Of a stretch of DNA of 23,597 nt, positions 1-9,231 are shown in pieces. The notes beneath the pieces were generated by a model. It made no database searches. It saw nothing but the letters and a program-made list of their open reading frames with translations, and was not told where the DNA came from. This stretch comes from JANNMJ01 sp031397815 (GTDB lineage Bacteria; Bacteroidota; Bacteroidia; Cytophagales; Hymenobacteraceae), in NCBI GenBank assembly GCA_031397815.1, contig JANNMJ010000247.1, positions 1-23,597 on the forward strand. The letters are read 5' to 3'. Each line of letters begins with the position of its first letter. Position 1 is the stretch's first letter. Both the position numbers and the translations under genes were made by a program.

Positions 1-40
1 GCGAATCAACGCCATCTCTGGGACAGAGCTGGCCACGCGG
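1..40. repeat. Partial copy of a dispersed hairpin repeat (right half)
   Basis: Starts at the window edge with GCGAATCAACGCCATCTC and runs to GAGCTGGCCACGCGG. Apart from one base it matches the last unit of the array at 12075-12115. Only the right half is visible because the window begins here. The same family is found at 11868-12115 and 15264-15288. Confidence 0.8.
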
Positions 41-57
41 GTAGGTCGGCGCCCGTC

Positions 58-113
58 TCGGGTGCGGGCCAGAGGCCCGCGAATAGCCCGCACGGGGCAG
101 AGCCCCGCGCGAT
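58..113. repeat. GC-rich REP-like double hairpin
   Basis: GTGCGGGC (62-69) can pair with GCCCGCAC (86-93). GCGGGC/GCCCGC around the loop CAGAG forms an alternative hairpin, and GGGGC-AGA-GCCCC follows. The last 14 bases (100-113) recur in inverted orientation at 23442-23455, so this is probably a dispersed palindromic element. From 114 to 243 I see only moderately AT-rich sequence with no supported gene. Confidence 0.5.
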
Positions 114-243
114 TTCCGCGAATGGTGTCGGACAATTCTCCAAACCAAATAGCTCTTCAAATCCCCTGATTTTCAACCAATAATCCAACAAAAGCGCGAC
201 AAAGTCACGATTTTTTGAAGATAGGGTATTAATTTCGTCAGCG

Positions 244-285
244 ACGCCACGGCTTTTCGGCAACGAATCGGCCGTGGCGTTTGTC
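244..285 (+). terminator. Terminator-like hairpin upstream of the giant gene
   Basis: ACGCCACGGC (244-253) pairs perfectly with GCCGTGGCGT (271-280) and is followed by TTGTCTT. It may end a transcript entering from the left, or simply be another palindromic repeat. A start codon near 274 would lie inside this hairpin, which supports using the ATG at 367 for the next gene. Confidence 0.4.
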
Positions 286-366
286 TTCTGCCGGATTCTG
301 TGGGCTGCCTTTGCGGGTGATTCGGAGAATCTGACTCTTTTTCCGCTTCACCCATCTTATTGCACA

Positions 367-3300
367 ATGGTTACTTCTATTACGCCTTACTGGCGCGCGG
401 GCTGGCTGCGCGGCTTGGTGGCGCTCCTCCTCCTGTTGTGGACGGCCGGACAGGCGCCCGTTTTGGCGCAGAGCGTTACCAATTACACGTTCGCCGGGGG
501 TACGCCGGGCGCGTTTACGCCGCTGGCTGGCGGCACCACGACCACGTTCACCGGCACCGTCGATGACGGCTACACCGGCGCCCTGCCTATCGGGTTTGCG
601 GTGGTGCATAACGGCGTGGTTTATACCAGCTTCTCGGCGAGCACGAATGGCTTTATGGTGCTGGGCACGGCCCTGACCAGCTCCATCAATGGTAATAACC
701 TCTCGTCGGGCGCCGCCCGGCCGGTGATTGCGCCGCTCTGGGACGACCTCAACCTTCAGAGCTTCGGCAACTTTACGTACCTCACGACCGGCTCGGCGGG
801 GAGCCGCGTGCTGACGGCGGAGTGGCTCAATACGAAGTGGAGCTTCAACGCCCCCGGTAGCACCATCTCGTTTCAGGCGAAGCTTTACGAAGCCGATGGG
901 CGCATAGAATTCGTGTATCGGCAGGATGCGACGAGCGCGTTGTCGGCTACGGCGTCTATCGGCATCACGGCGGTGGGCACGGGGGCGAACAACTTCCGGT
1001 CGCTCAACGGCACGGGGAATAACCCGACCGCCAGCCCCACCTCTGAAACCACGACCCTCAACGCCAAGCCCGCCACGGGGCAGGTGTACACGTTTACGCC
1101 GCCCAACACGGTGCCCGTCGCGCCCACAACCCTCACGTTCCCGGCGGTGAGCTACACGACGATGACCGTCGGCTGGACAGACAACTCGACCACGGAAACC
1201 GGATTCGGCGTTCTGACTTCTACCGATAACGTGACGTTCACGGCGGCCGGTAACATCACGAGCACCACCAGCGCGGGGACGGGCACCACCTACTCGCTGC
1301 CGCTTACCGGCCTGACGGCTGGTACCACCTATTTCGTGCGGGTAGTGGCCGTGACGGAAGGGCGCGCTTCCACGCCGCTCAATGGCATGCAAGCCACCTT
1401 GGCGCCCATCACGTTCAGCGGCACGGCGTACACCATTGATAACGCCAGCCCCACGAGCGGCACCAACTTCAACAGCTTCACCGACGCGTTTGCGGCACTC
1501 AACTTCGGCACCGTTACCGCCAATACCACGATTAACGTGGTGAAAAACGGCGGCGGTTTGGCTACGTATGACGAAGCCCCGCTGCGCCTGACGCAAACCG
1601 GCACCTCCGGCGCGACTATCACCTTCGTGAGCGCCCCCGGCAACCCGTCGAACCCCATCGTGCGCGGCACGACCGGCACGCTGAACGCAACGGGGACGGG
1701 CGGCGACGCGATTATCCGCCTCGTGGGGTCGGATTACGTGACGTTCGACGGCATCGACCTCACCGATAACCCCGCCAACGTCACCGCCACCACGCGGATG
1801 GAAAGCGGCCTGCTGCTCGACGGCTTCTCCGGGACGAGCGGCTGCCAGAACAACGCGTTCCGCAACGCCACCATCACGCTCAACAAGCTCAACGCGAACA
1901 CGCCGACTGGGGTGCAGGTATCGTCCAATGCGGCGAGCGCGGCGGGTGCGAACTCCAACAACAGCTTCCGTAACCTGACCATCACGAACGCCGCGCGCGG
2001 TTACTCGCTCAACAACGGCAGCAACTCGTTCCCCGACCTCAACAACAGCATCGACGTGACGGGCGGCGGCACGAGCTTGGTGTACGACCTCGGCGGCGCA
2101 TCTGCCGGGCCGATTCAGGGGGTGGAGCTGGCGAACCAGAGCGGCGTGCAAATCAAGAACACCACGTTCCGCGATTTTGCCGCCGCCGTTTCGATGTACG
2201 GCATCGGCTCGGCCACCGGCACCAGTACGTCGATGACCGTGCAGAGCTGCCGGTTCTCGAACCTCGTCAGCACCGGCGGCACGGCTACGGCGGCCATCTA
2301 CGTGACCGCCCATAGCACCTCGGTTGCTGGCGAGATCAGCGACTGCCAGATTGCGCCTATTGCACCGGCTACGGTGGCGGTGAGCACCAACAACGTGAGC
2401 ACCGTTTTGTACGGTATTCACATCATCCAAGGGCCGTTCAGCATCCTGCGCAACTCGATCAACTCGATCAGCCAGACGACTGCGACCGGCACCGGCGCCA
2501 ACATCGTCGGGCTGAACCTGACGAGCACCTCATCCAACTATACCGTGGCGCGCAACGCCATTCACTCTATCTCGCAGGCCACGGCTAGCGGGAGCTGGGT
2601 GGCGGGGATGGCCATAGCGGGATCGGTGTTGAACGCCTCGAACAATTTCATCTCGAACATTCGCTACGACCGCACCAGCGGCTCAACGGGCGTGCGGGCG
2701 CTGGTGGTATTGGGCGGCACCACTGTCAACCTCTACTACAACACGGTTTACCTGACCGGCACGGCCACCGTCACCAACCACAACTCCGCCGCGCTCTACC
2801 TGCCAACCAATTCAGGCACGACGGTCGATTACCGCAACAACATCTTCTTCAACAACTACACGGGAGCCGGGGGCACGGTCAGAGCAGTAGCAATTGAAAA
2901 GTCCAGCCCACTCGTCAACAACCCTCAAATTGCGCTGACCAGCAACAACAATCTGGTCTTCGGCGTCTCGGCCCTTTACAACAACAGCGGCACCCTGATT
3001 GGCACCGGCGCGCCCTCGCCCGCCGCCCTCACTGCTTACCGCACCTACCTGAACAGCGCGCCCGGCGGCGGCTCCCGCGAATCAGCGGCCGTGACCGAAA
3101 GCACCACGCCATTCACTGGCCCCACCGACCCGCACCTCACCACTGCCGTCAATACGCAGGCCGAAGCGGGTGCTGTGGGGATTGTGGGTTTTGAAGACGA
3201 TTTCGACGCCCTCAACACCCGCCTCGCCGCGAGCTACCCGAAGGTCGGGACAGTGAACGGCGGCGGCCAAGCGCCGGACATCGGCGCCGATGAAGGCGAT

Positions 3301-6300
3301 TACAAGCCCCTCGACCTCACCGCGCCGATGATCGTGGTGAATACGCCGCTCACGAACACCGTCAGCCTCACGGCGCCGACGCTCACCAACGTCAGCATCA
3401 CCGACCCAAGCGGCGTGAACGTGACGGCCGGCACCAAGCCGCGCGTGTACTATAAGCTCAGCACCGACGCCAACACCTTCAACACGAACACCAGCGCCAC
3501 GGCGGGCTGGAAGTATGTGGAAGCTACCGGCACCACGTCGCCGTTCAGCTTTACGCTGGATTACGCGCTGCTGCCGTCGGCGCCGGTCGGGGGCAACACG
3601 ATTCAGTACTTCGTGACGGCGCAGGATTTGGCGACCGTGCCGAACGTCGGCATCGACCCGGCGAGCACGTTTGCCGCCCTACCCGCCAGCGTCAACCTCA
3701 CCAGCGCGGCCTTCCCGATTGGCGGCACGCCGTTGCAGTTCTCTATTCAGGAGAGCTTTTCGGGGACGATTAACGTCGGGCCGGGGGAAACGCTCAATGG
3801 GCAGCCCCTCGTGAGCCTGACCGCCGCTGGTGGCCTGTTCGCGCGCCTCAACGCCGGCCTGCTCACGGGGAATCTGACGGTACTCATCACCGGAAATATC
3901 TCCACCGAAGACGGCACCAACGTGCTGCGGACGCTCAATGAGCTTCCGGCAGCGTCGGACTTCACCATCAGCATTCAGCCGAGCGCCGCGACGGTGCGCC
4001 TGATTACCGGCGCCGCCAACAGCATGGGGCAGGGCATCTACCTCACCGGCGCCGACCGCGTGACGTTCGACGGGCGGTTTGCGGGCGCGGGGAAATACCT
4101 GCAATTCCGCAACGCGAACACGGCGAACGGGGTGTTCCTGCTGGAACAGGACGCGACCAACAACGTCGTGCGCGACTGCCTGATTGAGAGCGGGTACACG
4201 GCGTTCGCGCGCGGTGCCGTCACGTTCTTCAACTCTGCCAGCTCCAACGTCAACGGCGTGACGGCTGGCGTGACCGGCAACGACAGCAACTCGCTCCTCA
4301 ACTGCGAGATAACGGCGGTGAGCGGCGGCAGCTTGGCGCAGGCGGTGTATTCGTCGGTGCCGAGCGTGTCGACGGCCAGCAACAGCAGCAACGTGGTGCA
4401 GGGCAACAGCATCACCGGCTGGAATACCTACGGCATCTTCACCGCCAACAGCACGGGCGGCAGCTGGACCATCAGCGATAACTCGTTCTTCAACCCCGGC
4501 ACCATCACCGCCGTGAACACCTCGACCCAGCTCACGGCGATTAGCCTGCGGTTCGCATCCAGCGCCACCGGCACCGTGGTGAGCGGCAACTATATCGGCG
4601 GGACGGCGGCGCTCGGCGGCGGCACGGCGTGGGTCAGCAGCGGCACCAGCGCCATCATCAAGGGCATTCAGCTCGTGACGGGCGCCACCACCAACGCGCC
4701 TGGCATCTCCATCGACGGCAACTTCATTCAAAAGTTCAGCATCACGGGGGGCGGTTCGAGCGGGTCGTTTATCGGGATTGATGCCGCGCAATCGTCGCTC
4801 GACAACACCTCGTACACCATCACCAACAACACGGTGAGCGACGTATCGAGTAACTCGATCCAGAGCAACGGCCTCGGCACCACGGGCCTCATCGGCATTG
4901 CGGCCACCACCAACGCCACGGCTTCCACGGCGCAGCTGATTTCGGGGAACACGATTTTCAACCTGAACCTCGCCCCTGCCACCCTCAGCACGACGAACAT
5001 CTACGTGACGGGGATTCAGACGCGCGCCTCGTCGACGAACACCGGGACCATCAGCCGCAACCGGGTGTACAACCTCACCAACACCGGCACCGCCACCACG
5101 GCGGGCATCATCGGCATCGGTCTCAACGGCGGGACTTGGACGTTGGCCAACAACCAAGTGAGCCTCAGCAACACGAGCGCCACCGTGACCAGCCCGACGA
5201 ATACGCCCATCGTGGTCGGGATTTCGGATAACGTGTCGCTCATTTCCACCGAGAATCACTACTTCAACTCCGTGCGGATTAGCGGCACCGGCGGCGGCAC
5301 CACCAAGTCGTACGCGTTCCGGCGGAGCGGCACGGCCACGAGCCGCCTGCGCAACAACGTGTTCGTGAACGAGCGGACCGGCGGCAGCGGCAACTTCGCG
5401 GTGGGCGTGCCGAGCGGCACGGTCTTCACGGGCGGGTCGCGGAATTTCGACGCTGATTACAACGACCTCTATTCCGCCAACGCCGCCCAAACCGCCGAAA
5501 ACAACACGACGGCGCGGGATTTCGGCCAGTGGCAAGCGCTCGGGGCTGACATCAACGGCAAAAACGTAGACGTGAAGTTCGTGGCGGAAGCTTCCGGCGA
5601 CCTCAACCTCGACCCCACCACCAACTGCCAGCTCGATAACACGGGCGTAGTGGTCACGGGCATCAACGGCGAGTACGAAAACGCCGCCACCACCCGCACC
5701 ACCACTCCCGACCTCGGCTCCGACGAGTTCACCTACGCTCCCCTCACGGCGAGCATCGACCCGCCCGCCTTCGCCTGCACCGCCACCACCGGCAGCGTGA
5801 CGATTAACGGCGCGAACGGCCCGTGGACGGTGGTTTACACCGACGGCATAACGCCCGTCTCGACCCCGAACGTGACCACTTCGCCGTTCACGTTCCCCGC
5901 AGCGCTCGGCTTCACTTACACCCTCGTGAGCGTGACCGATGCGTATGGCTGCGCCCTGAACGTCAGCGGCTCGCTCACCACCACCACGACCACGACGTGG
6001 ACCGGCGCCGCCGATTCCGATTGGTACAACCCCGCCAACTGGACCGCCTGCGTGCCATCGGCGACCATCGACGCGGTGATTCCGACCGGCTTCACCGTGA
6101 ACCTCAGCAGCGGCACCGGCGCCACCCGCGACCTCGACGTGCAGGGCACAAGCGTACTGGCGGTGAACACCACCGGCAACCTCGAAGTCTACGGCACCTT
6201 CACGCTCGCAACGGGCACGTCGTATCAGCCGACGGTGGGCACCACCACCTTCAAAGGCACCGGCGCCCAGCCGATTCCGGGTGCCGCGTACGCGAGTCTG

Positions 6301-7491
6301 GCCGTGGAAGGCACCACCGCGAAGCCCCTCACCGGCGCCGTAACCGTGGCCAGCACCCTCGACCTGACGAGCGGGCTGATCGACCTCGGCAACTTCGATT
6401 TATTGCTGACGAACGCCAGCTCCTCGGTGGTCGGGGCTAGTCCAGCGCACTTCTGCGTGGTGAGCGGCACGGGCCGGTTCGGTTTTGCGCAAGTCGGCAG
6501 CGGCGGCGCCAGCCCGGTGACGTTCCCCATCGGCACCACCATTTCCCCCGGTGATTACAACCCCGTCACGCTCGCCAACACCGGCACCCAAGACACGTTC
6601 TGGGCGCGCGTGACCGATGTAACGCCCGTGAACCCCGCCAACCCCGTGCCCGCCGGGCCGCGCGTGGTGAAGAAAACGTGGGACGTGGCCGAGGTAACGG
6701 CCGGTGGCTCCAACGCCACCCTCACTCTCGCGTGGGATGCTTCCGATGAAGGCTCCGCCTTCGACCGCGCCAACTGCGGCATCAGCCATTTCACGGGCGG
6801 CATCTGGGATTTGCCGACCGCTTTCGTGGGCGCTACCTCGCTGGGCGGCACCCGTTACGCCGTGAGCCGCACGGGCCTCACGAGCTTCTCGCCGTTTGCG
6901 GTGGAAGACAACAGTCGGCCACTCCCCGTGGAGCTGGCGCGGTTCGCGGCGGCCCGGAAAGGCCAAAACGCCGAGCTGACGTGGGCGACGGCCTCGGAGA
7001 AAAACAACCGCGGCTTCGACGTGCAGGTATCGACCAACGGCACCGATTTCCGGACCCTCGCCTTCGTGGCGAGCCGGAATCCGAACAGCCCGCAGCTCCT
7101 CTCCTACTCCTACCTCGACCAAGAGGCCGGGAAGAGCGGCGTCCGGTTCTACCGCCTCAAGCAGATCGATCTGGACGGCACCGCCACCCTCAGCTCCGTC
7201 CGGAGCGTCACGTTCGACGCCGTGGCCACCGCCACCAGCGTGGTGGCTAGTCCGAACCCGTTCAGCGCCCGTCTGAGTGTGCAAGTGGTGGCGCTTGCTG
7301 CCGGTACCGCCCACCTCTCGCTCGTCGATGCGCTCGGTCGCGAAGTCCTCAGCCAGCAAGTGCCCGTTGCCGCTGGCCTCAACACGCTCACCCCAAACCT
7401 CACCAACGCATCGACTCTGACGGCAGGCGCCTACATCCTCCGCGTCACGGTCGATGGGCAAAACTTCCGCAGCCGGTTGGTGAAGGAATAA
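367..7491 (+). CDS. Giant T9SS-secreted beta-helix surface protein (2374 aa)
   Basis: Predicted secreted or surface-attached adhesin-like protein exported by Sec and then the type IX secretion system. The chosen ATG gives a good signal peptide (residues 1-35, positively charged start, long Leu run, ending VLAQ); an upstream in-frame start at 274 would lie in a hairpin. Order of regions: a jelly-roll-like N-terminal part to about 245; a fibronectin type III-like domain (about 249-345); a first Asn/Ser/Thr-rich parallel beta-helix module ending in PDIGADE (about 355-978); a linker domain; a second beta-helix module ending in PDLGSDE (about 1118-1795); an Ig/SprB-like segment; a WTGAxxxxW...NW domain from about 1878; the LPVELxxF...ASEKNNRGF segment typical just before T9SS tails; and a C-terminal sorting domain (about 2290-2374, beginning SPNPF and ending RLVKE). 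No catalytic motif is seen. Ligand and exact role are unknown. It is transcribed alone and followed by a strong terminator. Confidence 0.93.
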   Translation: MVTSITPYWRAGWLRGLVALLLLLWTAGQAPVLAQSVTNYTFAGGTPGAFTPLAGGTTTTFTGTVDDGYTGALPIGFAVVHNGVVYTSFSASTNGFMVLGTALTSSINGNNLSSGAARPVIAPLWDDLNLQSFGNFTYLTTGSAGSRVLTAEWLNTKWSFNAPGSTISFQAKLYEADGRIEFVYRQDATSALSATASIGITAVGTGANNFRSLNGTGNNPTASPTSETTTLNAKPATGQVYTFTPPNTVPVAPTTLTFPAVSYTTMTVGWTDNSTTETGFGVLTSTDNVTFTAAGNITSTTSAGTGTTYSLPLTGLTAGTTYFVRVVAVTEGRASTPLNGMQATLAPITFSGTAYTIDNASPTSGTNFNSFTDAFAALNFGTVTANTTINVVKNGGGLATYDEAPLRLTQTGTSGATITFVSAPGNPSNPIVRGTTGTLNATGTGGDAIIRLVGSDYVTFDGIDLTDNPANVTATTRMESGLLLDGFSGTSGCQNNAFRNATITLNKLNANTPTGVQVSSNAASAAGANSNNSFRNLTITNAARGYSLNNGSNSFPDLNNSIDVTGGGTSLVYDLGGASAGPIQGVELANQSGVQIKNTTFRDFAAAVSMYGIGSATGTSTSMTVQSCRFSNLVSTGGTATAAIYVTAHSTSVAGEISDCQIAPIAPATVAVSTNNVSTVLYGIHIIQGPFSILRNSINSISQTTATGTGANIVGLNLTSTSSNYTVARNAIHSISQATASGSWVAGMAIAGSVLNASNNFISNIRYDRTSGSTGVRALVVLGGTTVNLYYNTVYLTGTATVTNHNSAALYLPTNSGTTVDYRNNIFFNNYTGAGGTVRAVAIEKSSPLVNNPQIALTSNNNLVFGVSALYNNSGTLIGTGAPSPAALTAYRTYLNSAPGGGSRESAAVTESTTPFTGPTDPHLTTAVNTQAEAGAVGIVGFEDDFDALNTRLAASYPKVGTVNGGGQAPDIGADEGDYKPLDLTAPMIVVNTPLTNTVSLTAPTLTNVSITDPSGVNVTAGTKPRVYYKLSTDANTFNTNTSATAGWKYVEATGTTSPFSFTLDYALLPSAPVGGNTIQYFVTAQDLATVPNVGIDPASTFAALPASVNLTSAAFPIGGTPLQFSIQESFSGTINVGPGETLNGQPLVSLTAAGGLFARLNAGLLTGNLTVLITGNISTEDGTNVLRTLNELPAASDFTISIQPSAATVRLITGAANSMGQGIYLTGADRVTFDGRFAGAGKYLQFRNANTANGVFLLEQDATNNVVRDCLIESGYTAFARGAVTFFNSASSNVNGVTAGVTGNDSNSLLNCEITAVSGGSLAQAVYSSVPSVSTASNSSNVVQGNSITGWNTYGIFTANSTGGSWTISDNSFFNPGTITAVNTSTQLTAISLRFASSATGTVVSGNYIGGTAALGGGTAWVSSGTSAIIKGIQLVTGATTNAPGISIDGNFIQKFSITGGGSSGSFIGIDAAQSSLDNTSYTITNNTVSDVSSNSIQSNGLGTTGLIGIAATTNATASTAQLISGNTIFNLNLAPATLSTTNIYVTGIQTRASSTNTGTISRNRVYNLTNTGTATTAGIIGIGLNGGTWTLANNQVSLSNTSATVTSPTNTPIVVGISDNVSLISTENHYFNSVRISGTGGGTTKSYAFRRSGTATSRLRNNVFVNERTGGSGNFAVGVPSGTVFTGGSRNFDADYNDLYSANAAQTAENNTTARDFGQWQALGADINGKNVDVKFVAEASGDLNLDPTTNCQLDNTGVVVTGINGEYENAATTRTTTPDLGSDEFTYAPLTASIDPPAFACTATTGSVTINGANGPWTVVYTDGITPVSTPNVTTSPFTFPAALGFTYTLVSVTDAYGCALNVSGSLTTTTTTTWTGAADSDWYNPANWTACVPSATIDAVIPTGFTVNLSSGTGATRDLDVQGTSVLAVNTTGNLEVYGTFTLATGTSYQPTVGTTTFKGTGAQPIPGAAYASLAVEGTTAKPLTGAVTVASTLDLTSGLIDLGNFDLLLTNASSSVVGASPAHFCVVSGTGRFGFAQVGSGGASPVTFPIGTTISPGDYNPVTLANTGTQDTFWARVTDVTPVNPANPVPAGPRVVKKTWDVAEVTAGGSNATLTLAWDASDEGSAFDRANCGISHFTGGIWDLPTAFVGATSLGGTRYAVSRTGLTSFSPFAVEDNSRPLPVELARFAAARKGQNAELTWATASEKNNRGFDVQVSTNGTDFRTLAFVASRNPNSPQLLSYSYLDQEAGKSGVRFYRLKQIDLDGTATLSSVRSVTFDAVATATSVVASPNPFSARLSVQVVALAAGTAHLSLVDALGREVLSQQVPVAAGLNTLTPNLTNASTLTAGAYILRVTVDGQNFRSRLVKE

Positions 7492-7526
7492 GCGCTGCTC
7501 GTTCCTAAGAATAGAAGCGCCATAAG

Positions 7527-7568
7527 ACCGGCCCGCTCCGAAGTTTCGGGGCGGGCCGGTTTGTTTTT
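7527..7568 (+). terminator. Rho-independent terminator of the giant gene
   Basis: ACCGGCCCGCTCCGAA pairs with TTTCGGGGCGGGCCGGT (one T-G pair) and is followed by TTGTTTTT. It lies 35 bases after the stop codon of the T9SS protein. Confidence 0.9.
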
Positions 7569-7594
7569 GAATCAATCTGAGGAGAAACGAGAGA

Positions 7595-7758
7595 AAAACC
7601 TCGTGACATAGGAGCTAGGTCACGAGGTTTTGGAGCTGAGTCACGAGGTTCAGGAGCTAAGTCACGAGGTTTTGGAGCTAAGTCGCGAGGTTTTGGAGCT
7701 AAGTCGAGAGGTTCAAGAGCTAGGTCGCGAGGTTCAAGAGCTAGGTCGCGAGGTTTTG
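7595..7758. repeat. 21-bp tandem repeat with an inverted first half-unit
   Basis: Seven full 21-bp units start at 7612, 7633, 7654, 7675, 7696, 7717 and 7738 (consensus GAGCTAAGTCGCGAGGTTTT plus G), with a degenerate eighth at 7759. Just before the array, AAAACCTCGTGAC (7595-7607) is an exact inverted copy of GTCACGAGGTTTT (7619-7631), so the array opens with a 13-bp hairpin. Because 21 is divisible by 3, the array reads as heptads in one frame (pattern LSxEVxE) and as a Pro/Arg-rich 7-mer on the other strand. I treat it as non-coding because there is no ATG and the next gene has its own promoter downstream. Confidence 0.9.
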
Positions 7759-7884
7759 GAGCTGGGTTGCCCAACACAGCAGCCAAATCACAGAGGCGAA
7801 AAGCCTGACAACAGAAATATCGCATCCCCCCTTCCACTACTGAACAGGCGCCCTTCCACCTCCCGCCAATCCGCCGCGCCTGCC

Positions 7885-7892
7885 GACCTTTG
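7885..7892 (+). promoter_or_regulatory. Bacteroidota -7 promoter core (GACCTTTG)
   Basis: GACCTTTG lies 7 nt before the ATG at 7900 in the same context (GCCGACCTTTG) as at 13985 and 22676. No clear -33 TTG is visible. Transcription would start at or within a few bases of the ATG. Confidence 0.55.
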
Positions 7893-7899
7893 CCCCCTT

Positions 7900-8265
7900 A
7901 TGACACCAGCCGACCTATTTGCGCAGCTCGCCGACCACCCCGTGGTGCGGCGCGTGGCGTGGCTCGGCTTCCTGAGCTGGGTCGCGGCCCTGACCCTCAC
8001 GGGCTACGTCTTCGGCCTGACCGATGGCTTTTTCGGGCGCTTATTCTCCGCCACGCTCGTGCTGTGGCTGCTCGCGCTCGGCACCACGTACGGCATCCTC
8101 CCTCTCATCAGCTGGCTCACCCGCCGCCTCTCTGACACCCCCGACCGCAGCGACCGCCGCTCGTCGGGCAAGCCGCGCAAGCCTAGCGGCGGCACGCCCA
8201 ACCGCAACGCCAACCGGCCGAACCCTAGCGGTTCTACTGCTGCTCCGGCGAATAAGTGGCGGTAG
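7900..8265 (+). CDS. Small two-helix membrane protein with basic tail (121 aa)
   Basis: Family not recognised. Two hydrophobic segments are visible, about residues 20-42 (beginning AWLGFLSW) and 48-72 (beginning LFSATLVLWLL), separated by a short GLTDGFFGR turn. A hydrophilic tail of about 45 residues follows, rich in Arg, Lys, Asn, Pro, Ser and Gly. This suggests an inner-membrane hairpin with a disordered basic tail, probably cytoplasmic. The ATG at 7900 was chosen because GCCGACCTTTG ends 7 nt upstream. The frame stays open back to a TTG at 7630 inside the 21-bp repeat array, but that would put the promoter inside the gene. It converges with the lipoprotein gene at 8595-9158 and shares the long palindrome as a spacer. 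Confidence 0.7.
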   Translation: MTPADLFAQLADHPVVRRVAWLGFLSWVAALTLTGYVFGLTDGFFGRLFSATLVLWLLALGTTYGILPLISWLTRRLSDTPDRSDRRSSGKPRKPSGGTPNRNANRPNPSGSTAAPANKWR

Positions 8266-8291
8266 TGGGAGTGGAATGAAATTGATGTGCC

Positions 8292-8555
8292 CCCGCCCCT
8301 CCCAAGCTGGCGCGCGTTTGGGTCGACCGCAGGTCGAACTAACGCGTGTCTTACCGGGTGGCGCGTCTGTGACGCGCGTTCGCGTAAGCGAACAACCGAC
8401 GTAGGATTAACGCGGGTTGTTCCCGATTCAATGTGGCCAAACTGCCGTTGTTCGTCGCGTTCCGCGCCGGTGCGTCACAGACGCACTCCCCGGCTAGACA
8501 CGCGTTCGCTCGACCTGCGGTCGACCCAAACGCGCGCCAGCTTGGGAAGGGCGGG
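8292..8555. repeat. 264-bp long imperfect palindrome between convergent genes
   Basis: Left arm 8292-8376 and right arm 8471-8555 are about 89% complementary over 85 bp by hand alignment (both contain CCCAAGCTGGCGCGCG, then GGTCGACCGCAGGTCGA). The centre holds further hairpins: GTTCGC-GTAA-GCGAAC and AACAACC/GGTTGTT. No credible ORF lies within it. It fills the space between the 3' ends of two converging genes, so it could act as a bidirectional terminator or be a MITE/REP-type element. Confidence 0.85.
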
Positions 8556-8594
8556 AGGATTCAAGAGCTATGGCTGACTGAAAGCAGCCCCCCC

Positions 8595-9158
8595 CTACAA
8601 CCCCACATCAATCTTCGTCCCGATGTGCACCTCGAACAGCACGTAAGTCGGCTTCTGACTGATAGTGCCTTCGAAAGCGAAGGTGATTTTCTTCTTGCCA
8701 TTAATCATCTCGATGATTTTGGCCTTGTTTTCCTCCGAAATCGGCAGGTTCGTTTCGGCACCGCTTCCTTGGAGAGCGGCGAAATCGAGCGGGCCGACGG
8801 AAGTGATCGTCGTCACCTGCGTGGGCGCGTCAGACGGGTACATTTTCCAGCTGCCGGAGCCGGTGGTGCCGGGTGTCCAGCGGAATTCCTTCACCTGAAA
8901 CCCGAGCTTCTCGACGACCACCTTCTTGATTTTCTGCCGATTGTCGCGCACGTCGGCGTTGGCGTCCGGGTCGAGCTCCTGCGTCCAGATGCCGCTGGAA
9001 GGGTCACCCGATTCGAGGTTGACTTCTAGGTTCGATTTGAGCTGCACATCGAGCGTTTTCAGCACCGGGTCTTTTTCGCAGCTCGTCAGCACCGACGCGC
9101 CGAGCAGCAGCGCCGCAGTGAGAATCGTGGAAGGGCGGAAGGAGAATGCAATAGCCAT
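8595..9158 (-). CDS. Predicted outer-membrane lipoprotein of unknown function (187 aa)
   Basis: The chosen start gives a lipoprotein signal peptide: hydrophobic core ILTAALLLGASVL followed by the lipobox LTSC with Cys27, then an acidic CEKDP start of the mature protein. The frame extends upstream by 39 codons but those lack signal character, and a promoter-like pair lies within them (9232-9264), which favours the ATG at 9158. The mature part is mixed alpha/beta and hydrophilic, with no motif I recognise and no membrane segment. It is convergent with the small membrane protein and divergent from the radical SAM gene. Function unknown. Confidence 0.8.
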   Translation of the reverse strand: MAIAFSFRPSTILTAALLLGASVLTSCEKDPVLKTLDVQLKSNLEVNLESGDPSSGIWTQELDPDANADVRDNRQKIKKVVVEKLGFQVKEFRWTPGTTGSGSWKMYPSDAPTQVTTITSVGPLDFAALQGSGAETNLPISEENKAKIIEMINGKKKITFAFEGTISQKPTYVLFEVHIGTKIDVGL

Positions 9159-9231
9159 TGGATGGGTAAGCAAGTGCGTGAGCAGGTGAAGCGGGCCAGT
9201 GAACGCGCGGCCCTCAGCCGCATTGGTTTCC

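Noticed and set aside
6..263. 85-codon minus-strand ORF at the left edge
   Set aside because: Its end is the dispersed hairpin repeat, its middle is the REP-like hairpin, and it has no signal or motif.
238..2430. 730-codon open frame antisense to the giant gene (also 3679-5535 and 6400-7575)
   Set aside because: Arg/Gly/Val-rich shadow translation without motifs, caused by high GC at third codon positions opposite a gene with clear domains.
7595..7758. CRISPR array
   Set aside because: The 21-bp units are directly abutting with no spacers, so this is a minisatellite.
7505..7837. 110-codon minus-strand frame with Pro/Arg heptapeptide repeats
   Set aside because: It comes only from reading the 21-bp tandem repeat backwards and then runs through the terminator of the giant gene.
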